A stretch of 64,000 bases of DNA from Blastococcus sp. VKM Ac-2987 (GTDB lineage: Bacteria > Actinomycetota > Actinomycetes > Mycobacteriales > Geodermatophilaceae). Shown here one piece after another: positions 9,235 to 17,459 of the stretch. Location of the stretch: assembly GCF_026967805.1 (NCBI RefSeq), contig NZ_JAPVBG010000001.1, forward strand, positions 1,364,047 to 1,428,046. The letters run 5' to 3'. The notes under the pieces were generated by a model. The model was given only the letters and a program-made list of their open reading frames with translations, was not told the origin of the DNA and ran no database searches. Within the stretch, counting starts at the first letter, position 1. Every line of letters begins with the position of its first letter. The position numbers and the translations under genes were made by a program.

Positions 9235-10536
9235 TCAGCCGATGAGGCCGGCGGCCCGCACCGACTTCAGCGACGGCTCGACGCGGTGGGTCGGGCCGAC
9301 GACCGGCTCCAGCGGGTCGAGGGTCTTCAGCCCCTCGCCGGTGTTGAGGACGACGGTCTCCTTCGCCGGGTCCAGCCGCCCGTTCTCCACCAGCTGACGC
9401 AGGACGGCGACAGTGACGCCACCGGCGGTCTCGGCGAAGACACCCGTGGTCCGGGCGAGGTCGCGGATGCCCTGGACGATCTCGTCGTCACTCACGCGTC
9501 CCACGGCACCGCCGGTGCGCCGGATCGCGTCCAGCGCGTACGGGCCGTCGGCCGGGTTGCCGATGTTGAGCGACTTGGCGATCCCGGTTGGCTTCACCGG
9601 CTTGACGACGTCCCAGCCGTTGTCGAACGCGGTGGCGATCGGGTCGCAGCCGGCCGACTGGGCGCCGAAGATCGTCCACTCGGTGGCCTCGACGATGCCC
9701 GCGGCGGTGAGCTCGCGGAAGGCCTTGTCCACCTTCGTCAGCAGCGAACCCGAGGCCATCGGGATGACCACCTGGGCCGGGATGCGCCAGCCGAGCTGCT
9801 CGGCGATCTCGTAGCCCATCGTCTTGGAGCCCTCGGCGTAGTAGGGCCGGACGTTCTGGTTGACGAAGGCGGTGTCCTCGAACTCGTCGGTCTCGGCGAG
9901 CTCGCTGGTCAGCCGGTTGACGTCGTCGTAGGAACCGTCGACGGCGACCAGCGTCTGACCGTAGACCGCCGACTGCACGACCTTCCCCGGCTCGAGGTCG
10001 GCCGGGATGAAGACGAACGACGGCAGGCCCACGCGGGCGGCGTGCGCGGCCACGGAGTTGGCCAGGTTGCCGGTCGAGGCGGCGGCGATCTTCTTGTAGC
10101 CCAAGCCCTTGGCGGCGGTCGCCGCGAGGCTGACCACCCGGTCCTTGAACGAGTGGGTGGGGTTGGCCGAGTCGTCCTTGACCCAGAGCCCACCGGTCAG
10201 GCCCAGTTCGTCGGCCAGCCGGTCGGCGCGCACCAGCGGGGTCATGCCGGGGTCCAGGGAGACGCGCCCGGCGGGGTCCTGGCCCACCGGCAGCAGCGCC
10301 ACGTACCGCCAGATGTTCTGCGGGCCGGCCTCGATCTGCGCCCGCGTCACCGCGCGCATGAGCTCGGGGTCGTAGTCGACCTCGAGCGGGCCGAAGCACT
10401 CGGCGCAGGCGTGCTCGGCGATGAGGCCGAAGGTGGCGCCGCAGTTGCGGCAGACGAGCCCGCGGGCCGGACAGGGCGGGGTCGGGCCACCGGCGGACGA
10501 GTCGGCCTGTACGGAACCGGGAGCGGTGAGAGTCAT
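9235..10536 (-). CDS. thrC: Threonine synthase-type PLP enzyme with N-terminal zinc ribbon
   Basis: A 433-residue fold-type II PLP enzyme. A rubredoxin-like zinc ribbon sits at residues 29-47 (CRNC ... CAEC). The PLP lysine is in NPTHSFKDR, followed by AASTGNLANS for phosphate binding, and PMASGSLLTK. The closest well-known function is conversion of O-phosphohomoserine to threonine. It is not in a hom-thrB cluster here, and it is preceded by a SAM-sensing riboswitch. It may therefore be a paralogue working in sulfur amino-acid metabolism; that is inference. The ATG at 10536 follows GAGGAGG. Confidence 0.88.
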   Translation of the reverse strand: MTLTAPGSVQADSSAGGPTPPCPARGLVCRNCGATFGLIAEHACAECFGPLEVDYDPELMRAVTRAQIEAGPQNIWRYVALLPVGQDPAGRVSLDPGMTPLVRADRLADELGLTGGLWVKDDSANPTHSFKDRVVSLAATAAKGLGYKKIAAASTGNLANSVAAHAARVGLPSFVFIPADLEPGKVVQSAVYGQTLVAVDGSYDDVNRLTSELAETDEFEDTAFVNQNVRPYYAEGSKTMGYEIAEQLGWRIPAQVVIPMASGSLLTKVDKAFRELTAAGIVEATEWTIFGAQSAGCDPIATAFDNGWDVVKPVKPTGIAKSLNIGNPADGPYALDAIRRTGGAVGRVSDDEIVQGIRDLARTTGVFAETAGGVTVAVLRQLVENGRLDPAKETVVLNTGEGLKTLDPLEPVVGPTHRVEPSLKSVRAAGLIG

Positions 10537-10550
10537 GCGACGACTACCTC

Positions 10551-10676
10551 CTCATCTTCCCCGCAGCGGGCCGTCGAGCCGCGCGGGACGGAATTGGCAC
10601 CTCCCGCCGCGCTCTCGCGTCGGACGGCGGTTGCCGGGGCTTCATCGGGCCGTGTCCCTCTGCCCCTCTGGATGAG
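10551..10676 (-). promoter_or_regulatory. SAM riboswitch (S-box / SAM-I superfamily) upstream of thrC
   Basis: Read on the minus strand, the leader carries CAGAGGGGCAGAGGGAC, then GGCCCGATGAAGCCCCGGCA, and finally GGAGGTGCCAATTCC. These are the conserved blocks of the S-box core in the right order. The closing helix P1 pairs CTCATC (10676-10671) with GATGAG (10556-10551). The GATGAG strand overlaps the Shine-Dalgarno GAGGAGG (10553-10547), so ligand binding should hide the ribosome site: a translational OFF switch. The exact subclass (SAM-I or SAM-IV) needs a covariance search. Confidence 0.9.
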
Positions 10677-10735
10677 TGAACGAGCAAATCGTACCCGCGG
10701 GCGGTACCGGATCCGGAGGCGGACAGGATGGGCGC

Positions 10736-11557
10736 GTGGCAGCGCGCATCGTCTACACCGATCTCGACGGCACCATGGTCGGCCCGCGGGGCTCCTTCTG
10801 GCACACCGCCGGCCGGGAGCTGACCGACGGACCGGCCGGTGCCCTGCTCGACCTGCACCGCGCCGGGGTGGTCCTGGTGCTGGTCAGCGGCCGGACCTAC
10901 GAGCAGGTGGTGGAGGCCGCGCGGATCTTCGCCGCCGACGGCGCCATCGCCGAGCTCGGCGCCACCATCGGCTGGGGCTTCGGGCGGAACACCCACCGGC
11001 TGCGCGGCGAGCTGCCCGCCGGGTACGGCGAGCGGACGGCCATGGACGTGATGGCGGAGCTCCGCGTCGTCGAGGAGCTGGTCGCCGCCAACCCCGGCCG
11101 GCTCGAGTGGCACGCGCCCTGGCACGCGACCCACTCCACCGACGCGCTGCTCCGCGGCCGGGTGGACGCGCTCGCCGTCGACGCGTGGCTCGCCGAGCGG
11201 GAGCTGGGCTGGCTCACCCTCAAGGACAACGGGGCGATCCCGGCGGCGTCGTGGATGGGTCTGGACGCCGATCCGGCACCGCCGCGGGTCTACCACCTGA
11301 TGCCGCGCGGCATCTCCAAGGGCGCCGCGATCGCCTGGGACCTGGAGCGCCGGGGCCTGTCCCCCGAGGACGCCGTGGGGATCGGCGACAGCATCAGCGA
11401 CCTCGACATGGCGCCCGCCGTGGGCCGGCTGTGGATCACCGCGAACGGCGGGGCGGTGGACGGGATGGCCGCGGCGCTGGCCGCCGTCCCCAACGCCACC
11501 GTCACCGACGCCGCGATGGGCGAGGGCTGGGCCCAGGCGGTCCGCGCCAGCCTGTGA
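10736..11557 (+). CDS. HAD superfamily (type IIB) phosphatase
   Basis: A 273-residue hydrolase starting at the GTG at 10736 (an in-frame GTG at 10676 lies inside the riboswitch and is less likely). HAD motif I is YTDLDGTMV with the nucleophile Asp, motif II is LVSGRT, the motif III Lys is in ISKGAAIAW, and motif IV is GIGDSISDLDM. The cap placement and SGRTYEQV sequence fit the Cof/mannosyl-3-phosphoglycerate phosphatase-like branch. The physiological substrate is unknown. Its stop codon lies in the conserved end of repeat locus A. Confidence 0.85.
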   Translation: MAARIVYTDLDGTMVGPRGSFWHTAGRELTDGPAGALLDLHRAGVVLVLVSGRTYEQVVEAARIFAADGAIAELGATIGWGFGRNTHRLRGELPAGYGERTAMDVMAELRVVEELVAANPGRLEWHAPWHATHSTDALLRGRVDALAVDAWLAERELGWLTLKDNGAIPAASWMGLDADPAPPRVYHLMPRGISKGAAIAWDLERRGLSPEDAVGIGDSISDLDMAPAVGRLWITANGGAVDGMAAALAAVPNATVTDAAMGEGWAQAVRASL

Positions 11558-11693
11558 CATCGCGATCCTCCGGATCGCACCGCGGCCAGGTGCGACGGCA
11601 TCGTCATCCTCCGGATGACACCGCCGCCAGGTGCCCTCCTGCGGTCGCGCTGAGCGTGTCCAGTCAGACCTCCGGGACCCCTCCGGGGCCCAC
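11554..11693 (-). repeat. Stem-loop repeat family, locus A (two strong modules plus decayed ones)
   Basis: On the plus strand, module 1 is GTGACA, then GCGATCC-TCC-GGATCGC (11562-11578), then ACCGCGGCCAGGTGC (11579-11593). Module 2 has GTCATCC-TCC-GGATGAC (11603-11619) followed by ACCGCCGCCAGGTGC (11620-11634). Two weaker hairpins with TCC loops follow near 11668 and 11680. The loops and flanks are conserved while stem bases change in pairs. Reverse-complement relatives are at 34911-35009 and 56668-56889. The element starts inside the HAD stop codon and fills the convergent gap before the ABC permease. Confidence 0.8.
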
Positions 11694-11709
11694 TCGGCGC
11701 GGCATCAGC

Positions 11710-12597
11710 TCAACTCGTGACGTCGCGACGGGAGAAGTGGCGGAAGCCGAGCGCGGTGAAGATCGCGATGTAGACCAGCGACTGGATCACGCCGCGGAAC
11801 ATGTCGCCGGAGTCGACCGGCGTCTGCAGCAGGTCGGTCCAGGCGAACTCCTCCGCCGTCGGGAACCAGTCGCGGATCGAGCCCAGCTGCTCCACCTGGT
11901 CGAGGATCGCGAAGACGAACATGGTGAAGACCGCGCCGCCGACCGCCGCCAGCGGTGCGTCGGTGATCGTGGAGAACCAGAAGGCCAGCGCCCCGACGAC
12001 CAGCAGGTGCACCGCCAGGTAGCCGAGCATCCCGGCCAGCCGCAGCATCCCCTCGCCCTGGCCGATCGAGACCCCGACCGGCGTCTGGATGTCACCGAAC
12101 CCGAACGCGATGCCACCGGCCACGACGGCCACCGCCGCCAGGGTGAGCAGCGCGGCGACCGACAGCACCAGCGCGGCGAGCCACTTCTGCCGGAGCAGCC
12201 GCATCCGCGGCACCGGGGTGGCCAGCGCGTACCGCAGCGACCCCCACTGGGCCTCGACGGCCACGGTGTCGCCGAAGAGCAGCGCGTACACCACGACCAG
12301 GAAGAACCCGGTGGTCGCGAACAGCACGAAGAGGGTGAAGTTCAGCCCGCTCGCCGTCGCGACGTCGACCAGGTTGATCCGGGTGTTCTCCGCCGCCTCC
12401 TCGCTGGCGCCCAGCTGCAGCGCCGCGATGAGCAGCAGCGGCAGCGCGACCATGAGCGCGAAGACGCCGAGGGTGCGCCGGCGCTTGAACTGCCGGCGCA
12501 GCTCCACCGACAGCCGCAGCGTCCGCTCCGGCCGGTAGCCGGCGACCGCGCCGGTCGGCTGGACGTGCCCGGTGTCGCCCGCTCGCGTCGCGCTCAT
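11710..12597 (-). CDS. ABC-2 type transporter permease
   Basis: A 295-residue membrane protein. After a cytoplasmic, Arg-rich N-terminus (LRRQFKRRRT), about six hydrophobic segments are visible, starting with LGVFALMVALPLLLIAALQL and ending with FRGVIQSLVYIAIFTALGF. A long extracellular loop follows the first helix. This is the layout of ABC-2 exporters. Its ATG overlaps the TGA of the upstream gene (ATGA), so it is translationally coupled to the peptidase-ATPase fusion, which supplies the only ATPase in the operon. The exported substrate is unknown. Confidence 0.9.
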   Translation of the reverse strand: MSATRAGDTGHVQPTGAVAGYRPERTLRLSVELRRQFKRRRTLGVFALMVALPLLLIAALQLGASEEAAENTRINLVDVATASGLNFTLFVLFATTGFFLVVVYALLFGDTVAVEAQWGSLRYALATPVPRMRLLRQKWLAALVLSVAALLTLAAVAVVAGGIAFGFGDIQTPVGVSIGQGEGMLRLAGMLGYLAVHLLVVGALAFWFSTITDAPLAAVGGAVFTMFVFAILDQVEQLGSIRDWFPTAEEFAWTDLLQTPVDSGDMFRGVIQSLVYIAIFTALGFRHFSRRDVTS

Positions 12598-15482
12598 GAC
12601 TCCCCCACCAGCGCCAGGAAGGCGTCCTCGAGCCGACGTCGCGGCGTGAACTCGTCGACGGCGACCCCCGCGGCGACGAGCGCCTGCAGGGCATCGGCCC
12701 GGCGGGCACCGTCGAGCTCGGCCACCAGCCCCTCGTCGGTGCGCCCGGCCGTGACCCCCGGCAGCCCGGAGAGGACGGCGATCGCCCGGTCGGTGTCGGC
12801 GTCGTCGGCCAGGCCCACCAGGACCGAGCCACCGGTGCCGACGATCTCCTCGACCGTGCCCTGCGCGATCTTCTGCCCCTTGGCCATGACCACCACGTGG
12901 CTGCAGGTCTGCTCGATCTCGCTGAGCAGGTGGCTGGAGACGATCACGGTGCGCCCGGTGGCGGCGTAGGAGCGCAGCACGTCGCGCATCGCGTGGATCT
13001 GCGGCGGGTCGAGCCCGTTGGTGGGCTCGTCGAGGACCAGCAGGTCGGGCAGCCCGAGCATCGCCTGGGCGATCGCGACCCGCTGGCGCATCCCCTGGCT
13101 GTACCGGCGCACCGGGCGGTCGATGGCCGCCCCGAGGCCGGCGACCGCGATGGCCTCGTCCATGTGCGCGTCCTCGGCCGGCCGACCCGTGGCGGCCCAG
13201 TAGAGGGTGAGGTTGTCGCGCCCGGACAGGTGCGGCTGCAGACCGGTGCCCTCGACGAACGAGCCGAGCCGGGACAGCACCGGGGCACCCGGGCCTGCAG
13301 CGTGCCCGAAGACGCTGATCCGCCCCTCGGTCGGCCGGATCAGCCCCATCAGCATCCGCAGCGACGTCGTCTTGCCGGCACCGTTGGGGCCGAGCAGGCC
13401 CAGCACCTGCCCGCGCCGCACCTCGAAGGAGAGGTCCCGGACGGCGACGAAGCCGTCCTTGTAGGCCTTGGTCACGCCGGTGAACCGCAGCGGGACGTCC
13501 TCGCCGTCCGGCTCGACCTGGGAGATCTGCCGGCGCCTGCGGCCGCCCCACCAGCGGGCGGCCAGCCAGCCGAGCAGACCCAGCGCGGCGACGACGGCGA
13601 GCAGCACCCACCAGCGCGAGGTGCCGCCCGTGGACTCGCTCCGGCCGTCCACCACCGGCGCCGCCAGCTGGGTCGAGCCGGCAGCCGCCCCGTTGACCGC
13701 GCCCGCCTCTGCCAGGCCGACGGAGTACACGGCGGCCTCGTCGGGGAGCGCGTAGGCCTGGTCGGTGGAGGACACCACGAGCCGCAGGGTGTGGCCGGCC
13801 TCGAACCGGTGGACGATGCCCGGCAGCGTGGCGCTCACCCGGGTGGGCGTCGTCGGGTCGGTGGAGACGTCGGGGAGCGACAGCGGGGCGACGAGCCCGC
13901 CGGGCAGGGTCGTGCGACCGTCGGGCCCGACGTCGTACAGCTTGGCGAAGAGGGTGGCGGAGCCGCTGGGCGAGGCGACCACCAGGTCGACCGTCGACGC
14001 CCCGACGATCTCCACCGCGGCGTCGAGGGGCTCGCTCTCGAAGGCGGCGAACTGGCCCGGGATCTCGGCGGTGGTGCCGCCGAGGGCCGCGCTGAGGGCG
14101 CCGAGGCCCGGGACGGTGGTGAGCGCCGCGGGCGTGCCCCCGGCCGGGGTGACGACCGGCTGCACGGGGCCGGTCAGCGTCACGGGCCGCCGGTCGGCGG
14201 GCTCGGCCGCGGCCAGGCCTGGGTAGTCCTCGGCGACGACGGTCCGGCCGCCGCCCTGCACGCGGCCGACCGTGGCTCCCAGGCCGGTGGGCGCGGGGAA
14301 CTCGAAGCCGGTGCCGGGATCCTCGCCCACCCCCCGCAGGTGCCAGTCGAACCAGCCGGCGACCTGCTCGCGCAGTTCCTCGCGCTGCCGGTCCGACGCG
14401 GAGGCGTCGTGGCCGCCGTCGAACCAGACCACCTTGACCGGGGTCCCGTCGCCGGCGATCCCGCGCGCGTTGGCGTCGGCGTGGTCGAGGCCGAAGAGCG
14501 AGTCCCGCGTGCCCTGGACCAGCAGGGTCGGTGCCTCGATCCGGTCGACCACCCCGGCCGGGCTGCCGCGGTCGAGGACGGCGGCGACCTCCGGCGTCAG
14601 CAGGCCGGTGGACGCGGCCGACTGGTAGGCCGCGCAGACCTCCGGCCGGAACCGGCCGCAGGTGAGCAGCTGCTCCACCGCCTCCGGGTTCGCCGCCGCA
14701 CGTTCCAGCAGCTCCGGCGGGAGCGCCGCCGCGGCGCCCTGGGCTCCGGCCGGTCCCCCGCCCACCCCGTCGAGCAGGCTCCCCGCTGCCGAGCCGATCC
14801 CGAAGAACAGCCCGGCCCACAGCTGCTTGAAGACGCCGTCGTCCACGGTCGGCGGCACGGCGGCGACGGTGCCCGTCTCCAGGTCGCCGGTGTGGTCGGG
14901 GAACAGCGCGGTGGTCAGCGAGTGCCAGGTGATCTGGGGCGCGATCGCGTCGATGCGCTGGTCGTAGGCGGCGCCGAGCAGGGCCAGCGCCCCGCCGTAG
15001 GACCCACCGGCGACCCCGACGCGCGGGTCGCCGTCGGCGTCGAGCTCGACCTCCTCGCGCTCGGCCAGCAGGTCGAGCAGCGTGGAGAGGTCGGCGATCT
15101 CGTAGCGCGGGTCGTTGAGCCCGATCCGGCCGGTGCTCTCCCCGAAGCCGCGGGCCGAGTAGGTGAGGACGACGTAGCCGCGGTCGGCCAGATCGGCGGC
15201 ATCGTCGGCCACCGACCGCTTGCTGCCGCCGAAGCCGTGCGCCAGCACGACCGCGGGAGCCGGCTCGCCGGTGCCCGGGAGGTACAGCGTGGTGTCGAGC
15301 TCGACGGCCTCCTCGCCGGAGCCCGACGGCACCCGGGCGTCCTCCGTGCTCACCTCGGCGGCGCCCGCCGGAGGAGCGAGGACGAGCAGGCCGGTGGGCA
15401 GGGCGAGGGCGAGCAGGGCAGCGGCCGTCGCGCGCGCACCGGAGCGCGGGCGAGGACGCACGAGCCCGCGGAGGGAGCGCAC
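12594..15482 (-). CDS. Fusion: secreted S15-type alpha/beta hydrolase + membrane helix + ABC transporter ATPase
   Basis: A 962-residue protein from the GTG at 15482. Residues 1-42 are an export signal (basic, then AAALLALALPTGLLVLA). Residues 60-430 are an alpha/beta hydrolase of the CocE/Xaa-Pro peptidase S15 type: AHGFGG oxyanion region, nucleophile Ser161 in GGSYGG, VQGTRDSLFG with the acid, and GGHDAS with the His. Residues 430-620 fit the S15 C-terminal jelly-roll. A single helix at 622-645 (RWWVLLAVVAALGLLGWLA) and RRRR lead to a cytoplasmic ABC ATPase at 655-962: Walker A GPNGAGKT, signature YSQGMRQR, Walker B LLVLDEP, switch SSH. All ATPase motifs look intact. It is coupled to the permease downstream. 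Confidence 0.88.
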   Translation of the reverse strand: MRSLRGLVRPRPRSGARATAAALLALALPTGLLVLAPPAGAAEVSTEDARVPSGSGEEAVELDTTLYLPGTGEPAPAVVLAHGFGGSKRSVADDAADLADRGYVVLTYSARGFGESTGRIGLNDPRYEIADLSTLLDLLAEREEVELDADGDPRVGVAGGSYGGALALLGAAYDQRIDAIAPQITWHSLTTALFPDHTGDLETGTVAAVPPTVDDGVFKQLWAGLFFGIGSAAGSLLDGVGGGPAGAQGAAAALPPELLERAAANPEAVEQLLTCGRFRPEVCAAYQSAASTGLLTPEVAAVLDRGSPAGVVDRIEAPTLLVQGTRDSLFGLDHADANARGIAGDGTPVKVVWFDGGHDASASDRQREELREQVAGWFDWHLRGVGEDPGTGFEFPAPTGLGATVGRVQGGGRTVVAEDYPGLAAAEPADRRPVTLTGPVQPVVTPAGGTPAALTTVPGLGALSAALGGTTAEIPGQFAAFESEPLDAAVEIVGASTVDLVVASPSGSATLFAKLYDVGPDGRTTLPGGLVAPLSLPDVSTDPTTPTRVSATLPGIVHRFEAGHTLRLVVSSTDQAYALPDEAAVYSVGLAEAGAVNGAAAGSTQLAAPVVDGRSESTGGTSRWWVLLAVVAALGLLGWLAARWWGGRRRRQISQVEPDGEDVPLRFTGVTKAYKDGFVAVRDLSFEVRRGQVLGLLGPNGAGKTTSLRMLMGLIRPTEGRISVFGHAAGPGAPVLSRLGSFVEGTGLQPHLSGRDNLTLYWAATGRPAEDAHMDEAIAVAGLGAAIDRPVRRYSQGMRQRVAIAQAMLGLPDLLVLDEPTNGLDPPQIHAMRDVLRSYAATGRTVIVSSHLLSEIEQTCSHVVVMAKGQKIAQGTVEEIVGTGGSVLVGLADDADTDRAIAVLSGLPGVTAGRTDEGLVAELDGARRADALQALVAAGVAVDEFTPRRRLEDAFLALVGES

Positions 15483-15538
15483 GAAGCGCCCAACGGCCGG
15501 GCGCCCGTTCGTGTTCCGGACGGCTGCGGGAGCCGGGG

Positions 15539-16993
15539 TCAGGGCTGCCAGTTGCCCGTGGCGACGACGACCAGGCCGGGTGCCGGGACATCGGTGACCT
15601 CGAAGAAGCGCGGCGCGGGGCCGGCGAGCTCGGGGAACTGGTCGATCAGCTGCAGCGCCGCCTGGCGCTGCTGCTCGTCGCCCTCGGTGAAGAACACCGT
15701 GGTGGCGGCGACGTCGGTGCCCGGGTAGGCGCCGACGCCGGGCGACTCCCAGCCCCCGGCGACGACGGCCCCGGAGATCTTGCCCGCCAGACCGGTCACG
15801 CTGGTCGCGTTGAGCACGGTGACGGGAACCCGGACGGGTGTGGTGACCGCCGGCTCCACGGGCACCGGCTCGAGGGTCAGCGGTGGGAGGGCGGCGCTCG
15901 GCGGGGCCACGGTCGGCGTGCTGACCGGGGCCGGCGCCGACTGGGCAGCGGCGGCTTCCTCCGGCGCGGGGGCGGTGACCTGGTAGACGCCGAGGACGGC
16001 TCCGGCGACGACGGCCATGGCCACCAGGCCCTTGAGCACGCGCCGGGGCTTGCGCTCCGGCTCGTCGTCGAAGAGGACCTCGGGGGTGCCGTTGCGCTTG
16101 GCGGCCTTGCGCCGCGCGGCGTCGGCGGCCTGGCGCTCGGCGCGGTAGGCGGCCCGGCCGCCCTTGACCGGACCGGTCCCGGAGAGGTTGTCGTCGGTCG
16201 CGCGGTCGTCGGGGTCGCCGTACGCGGCGTCGAGGTCGTCCTCGGGCGCCGGCGCCTCGTCGCGGCGGGTGGTCGTGCCCCGCTCCGGGATGGCGGTGGT
16301 GGCCGGGGCCAGGGGCGTGCGCAGCACGTCCACCACGGCGTCGGCTGCGATGCGCGAACGGCCGGTGTCCTCGGTGCGGGAGGGCTTGGTCCAGTCCCCG
16401 TAGGACGACGGCGGCGCACTCGACGGTGCGGTCTGGCGCGGGACCCGCGGCACCCGGGGGACGCGCGGGGCCGCAGTGCGCCCGCCGAGGCCGCTCGGGC
16501 CGGTGGTGACCAGGGGGCCGTCGTCGACCAGCACCGAGGACGCGGGCCGGCCCGTGGCACCGGCGGGCGCGCCGAACAGCGCGTCGCCGGCGGCAGGAGC
16601 GAGGACGTCCGCGCCGCGGGCCGGTGCCGCGCTCTCCTCCCGCGGCTCGGGGTGGGGCACCGCGAGGAACGGGGCGGCACTGGTCTGCGGCGCGAGGGCG
16701 GGGGCCGGACGGGGCGCGGGGGCACCGCCGGCCGGACGGGCCCCGACGGGGACCGGGGGCAGCGGGAGCCGGGAGCGCGACACCTGACGGCCGCCGTCGC
16801 CGGCGGAGGCGTCGAGCAGGACGTCGCGGCGGCGCTCGGCGCGCTCGCGGCCGGGTGCCGTGGGGTGGTCGCTCAGCTGCGCGGCTCCACCGGACCACGA
16901 ACGGTCGGGGGCATCGGTCCTGCGCCGCCCCGCGGTCGCAGACCCGTTCCCCTGACCCAGCTCGTCACTGCCTGACGCGGCGTGCCTGCCCAC
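15539..16993 (-). CDS. LytR C-terminal domain membrane protein
   Basis: A 484-residue protein: a long disordered, Pro/Arg-rich cytoplasmic N-terminus (1-315), one membrane helix at about 320-338 (GLVAMAVVAGAVLGVYQV), a Pro/Ala linker, and a LytR_C domain at about 388-480 (VTVLNATSVTGLAGKISGAV). LytR_C domains occur in cell-wall-associated proteins; the enzymatic LCP domain is absent, so an adaptor role at the envelope is likely. It follows the DUF3263 gene by 11 bases, an arrangement also seen in mycobacteria. The start is GTG. Confidence 0.88.
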   Translation of the reverse strand: MGRHAASGSDELGQGNGSATAGRRRTDAPDRSWSGGAAQLSDHPTAPGRERAERRRDVLLDASAGDGGRQVSRSRLPLPPVPVGARPAGGAPAPRPAPALAPQTSAAPFLAVPHPEPREESAAPARGADVLAPAAGDALFGAPAGATGRPASSVLVDDGPLVTTGPSGLGGRTAAPRVPRVPRVPRQTAPSSAPPSSYGDWTKPSRTEDTGRSRIAADAVVDVLRTPLAPATTAIPERGTTTRRDEAPAPEDDLDAAYGDPDDRATDDNLSGTGPVKGGRAAYRAERQAADAARRKAAKRNGTPEVLFDDEPERKPRRVLKGLVAMAVVAGAVLGVYQVTAPAPEEAAAAQSAPAPVSTPTVAPPSAALPPLTLEPVPVEPAVTTPVRVPVTVLNATSVTGLAGKISGAVVAGGWESPGVGAYPGTDVAATTVFFTEGDEQQRQAALQLIDQFPELAGPAPRFFEVTDVPAPGLVVVATGNWQP

Positions 16994-17004
16994 GGTGACT
17001 GAAT

Positions 17005-17343
17005 CTAATCCATGTCATTCGCCTTGCCCAGGATCTGCGACGAACGGGTTCGCTGCCGCGCCGTGCGCAGCCGGCGGAGGCGCCGGACCACCAGCGGATC
17101 GGCGGCCATGGCCTCGGGACGGTCGACCAGGGCGTTGAGCGCCTGGTAGTACCGGGTCGGCGTCGTGCCGAACAGGTCGCGGATCGCCGTCTCCTTGGCG
17201 CCGGCCCGCCGCCACCACTGCCGCTCGAAGCCGAGCATGTCGTGCTCGCGCCGGGACAGCCCGGCGCCGCCGACCTGCACGGTTCCCTCCCCTGACCCGT
17301 CGGCCCGGGGTGGGGAGACCACGGGGGTTGGGTCGCTGCTCAT
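17005..17343 (-). CDS. DUF3263 family protein
   Basis: A 112-residue protein with an acidic/Pro-rich leader and the DUF3263 core: LSRREHDMLGFERQWWRRAG, then AIRDLFGTTPTRYYQALN, and a basic tail. The core reads like a helix-turn-helix; DNA binding is plausible but not shown. The ATG at 17343 is preceded by GGAG at good distance. It is cotranscribed with the LytR_C gene (11-base gap). Confidence 0.9.
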   Translation of the reverse strand: MSSDPTPVVSPPRADGSGEGTVQVGGAGLSRREHDMLGFERQWWRRAGAKETAIRDLFGTTPTRYYQALNALVDRPEAMAADPLVVRRLRRLRTARQRTRSSQILGKANDMD

Positions 17344-17459
17344 GTCGGTCCATCTCCTGCCACGCTCTGCCCCCCGGGGACCCCCGGGAGGCTCGGGCCC
17401 GACCGTAGCGCCGGGCACCGACGTTTCCGGCCGCGCGCCGCGCCGGGTCGTACCGGCGC

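Noticed and set aside
12897-15728. A 943-codon plus-strand frame opposite the hydrolase-ATPase fusion
   Set aside because: Composition is that of a reverse-complement shadow; all family motifs are on the other strand.
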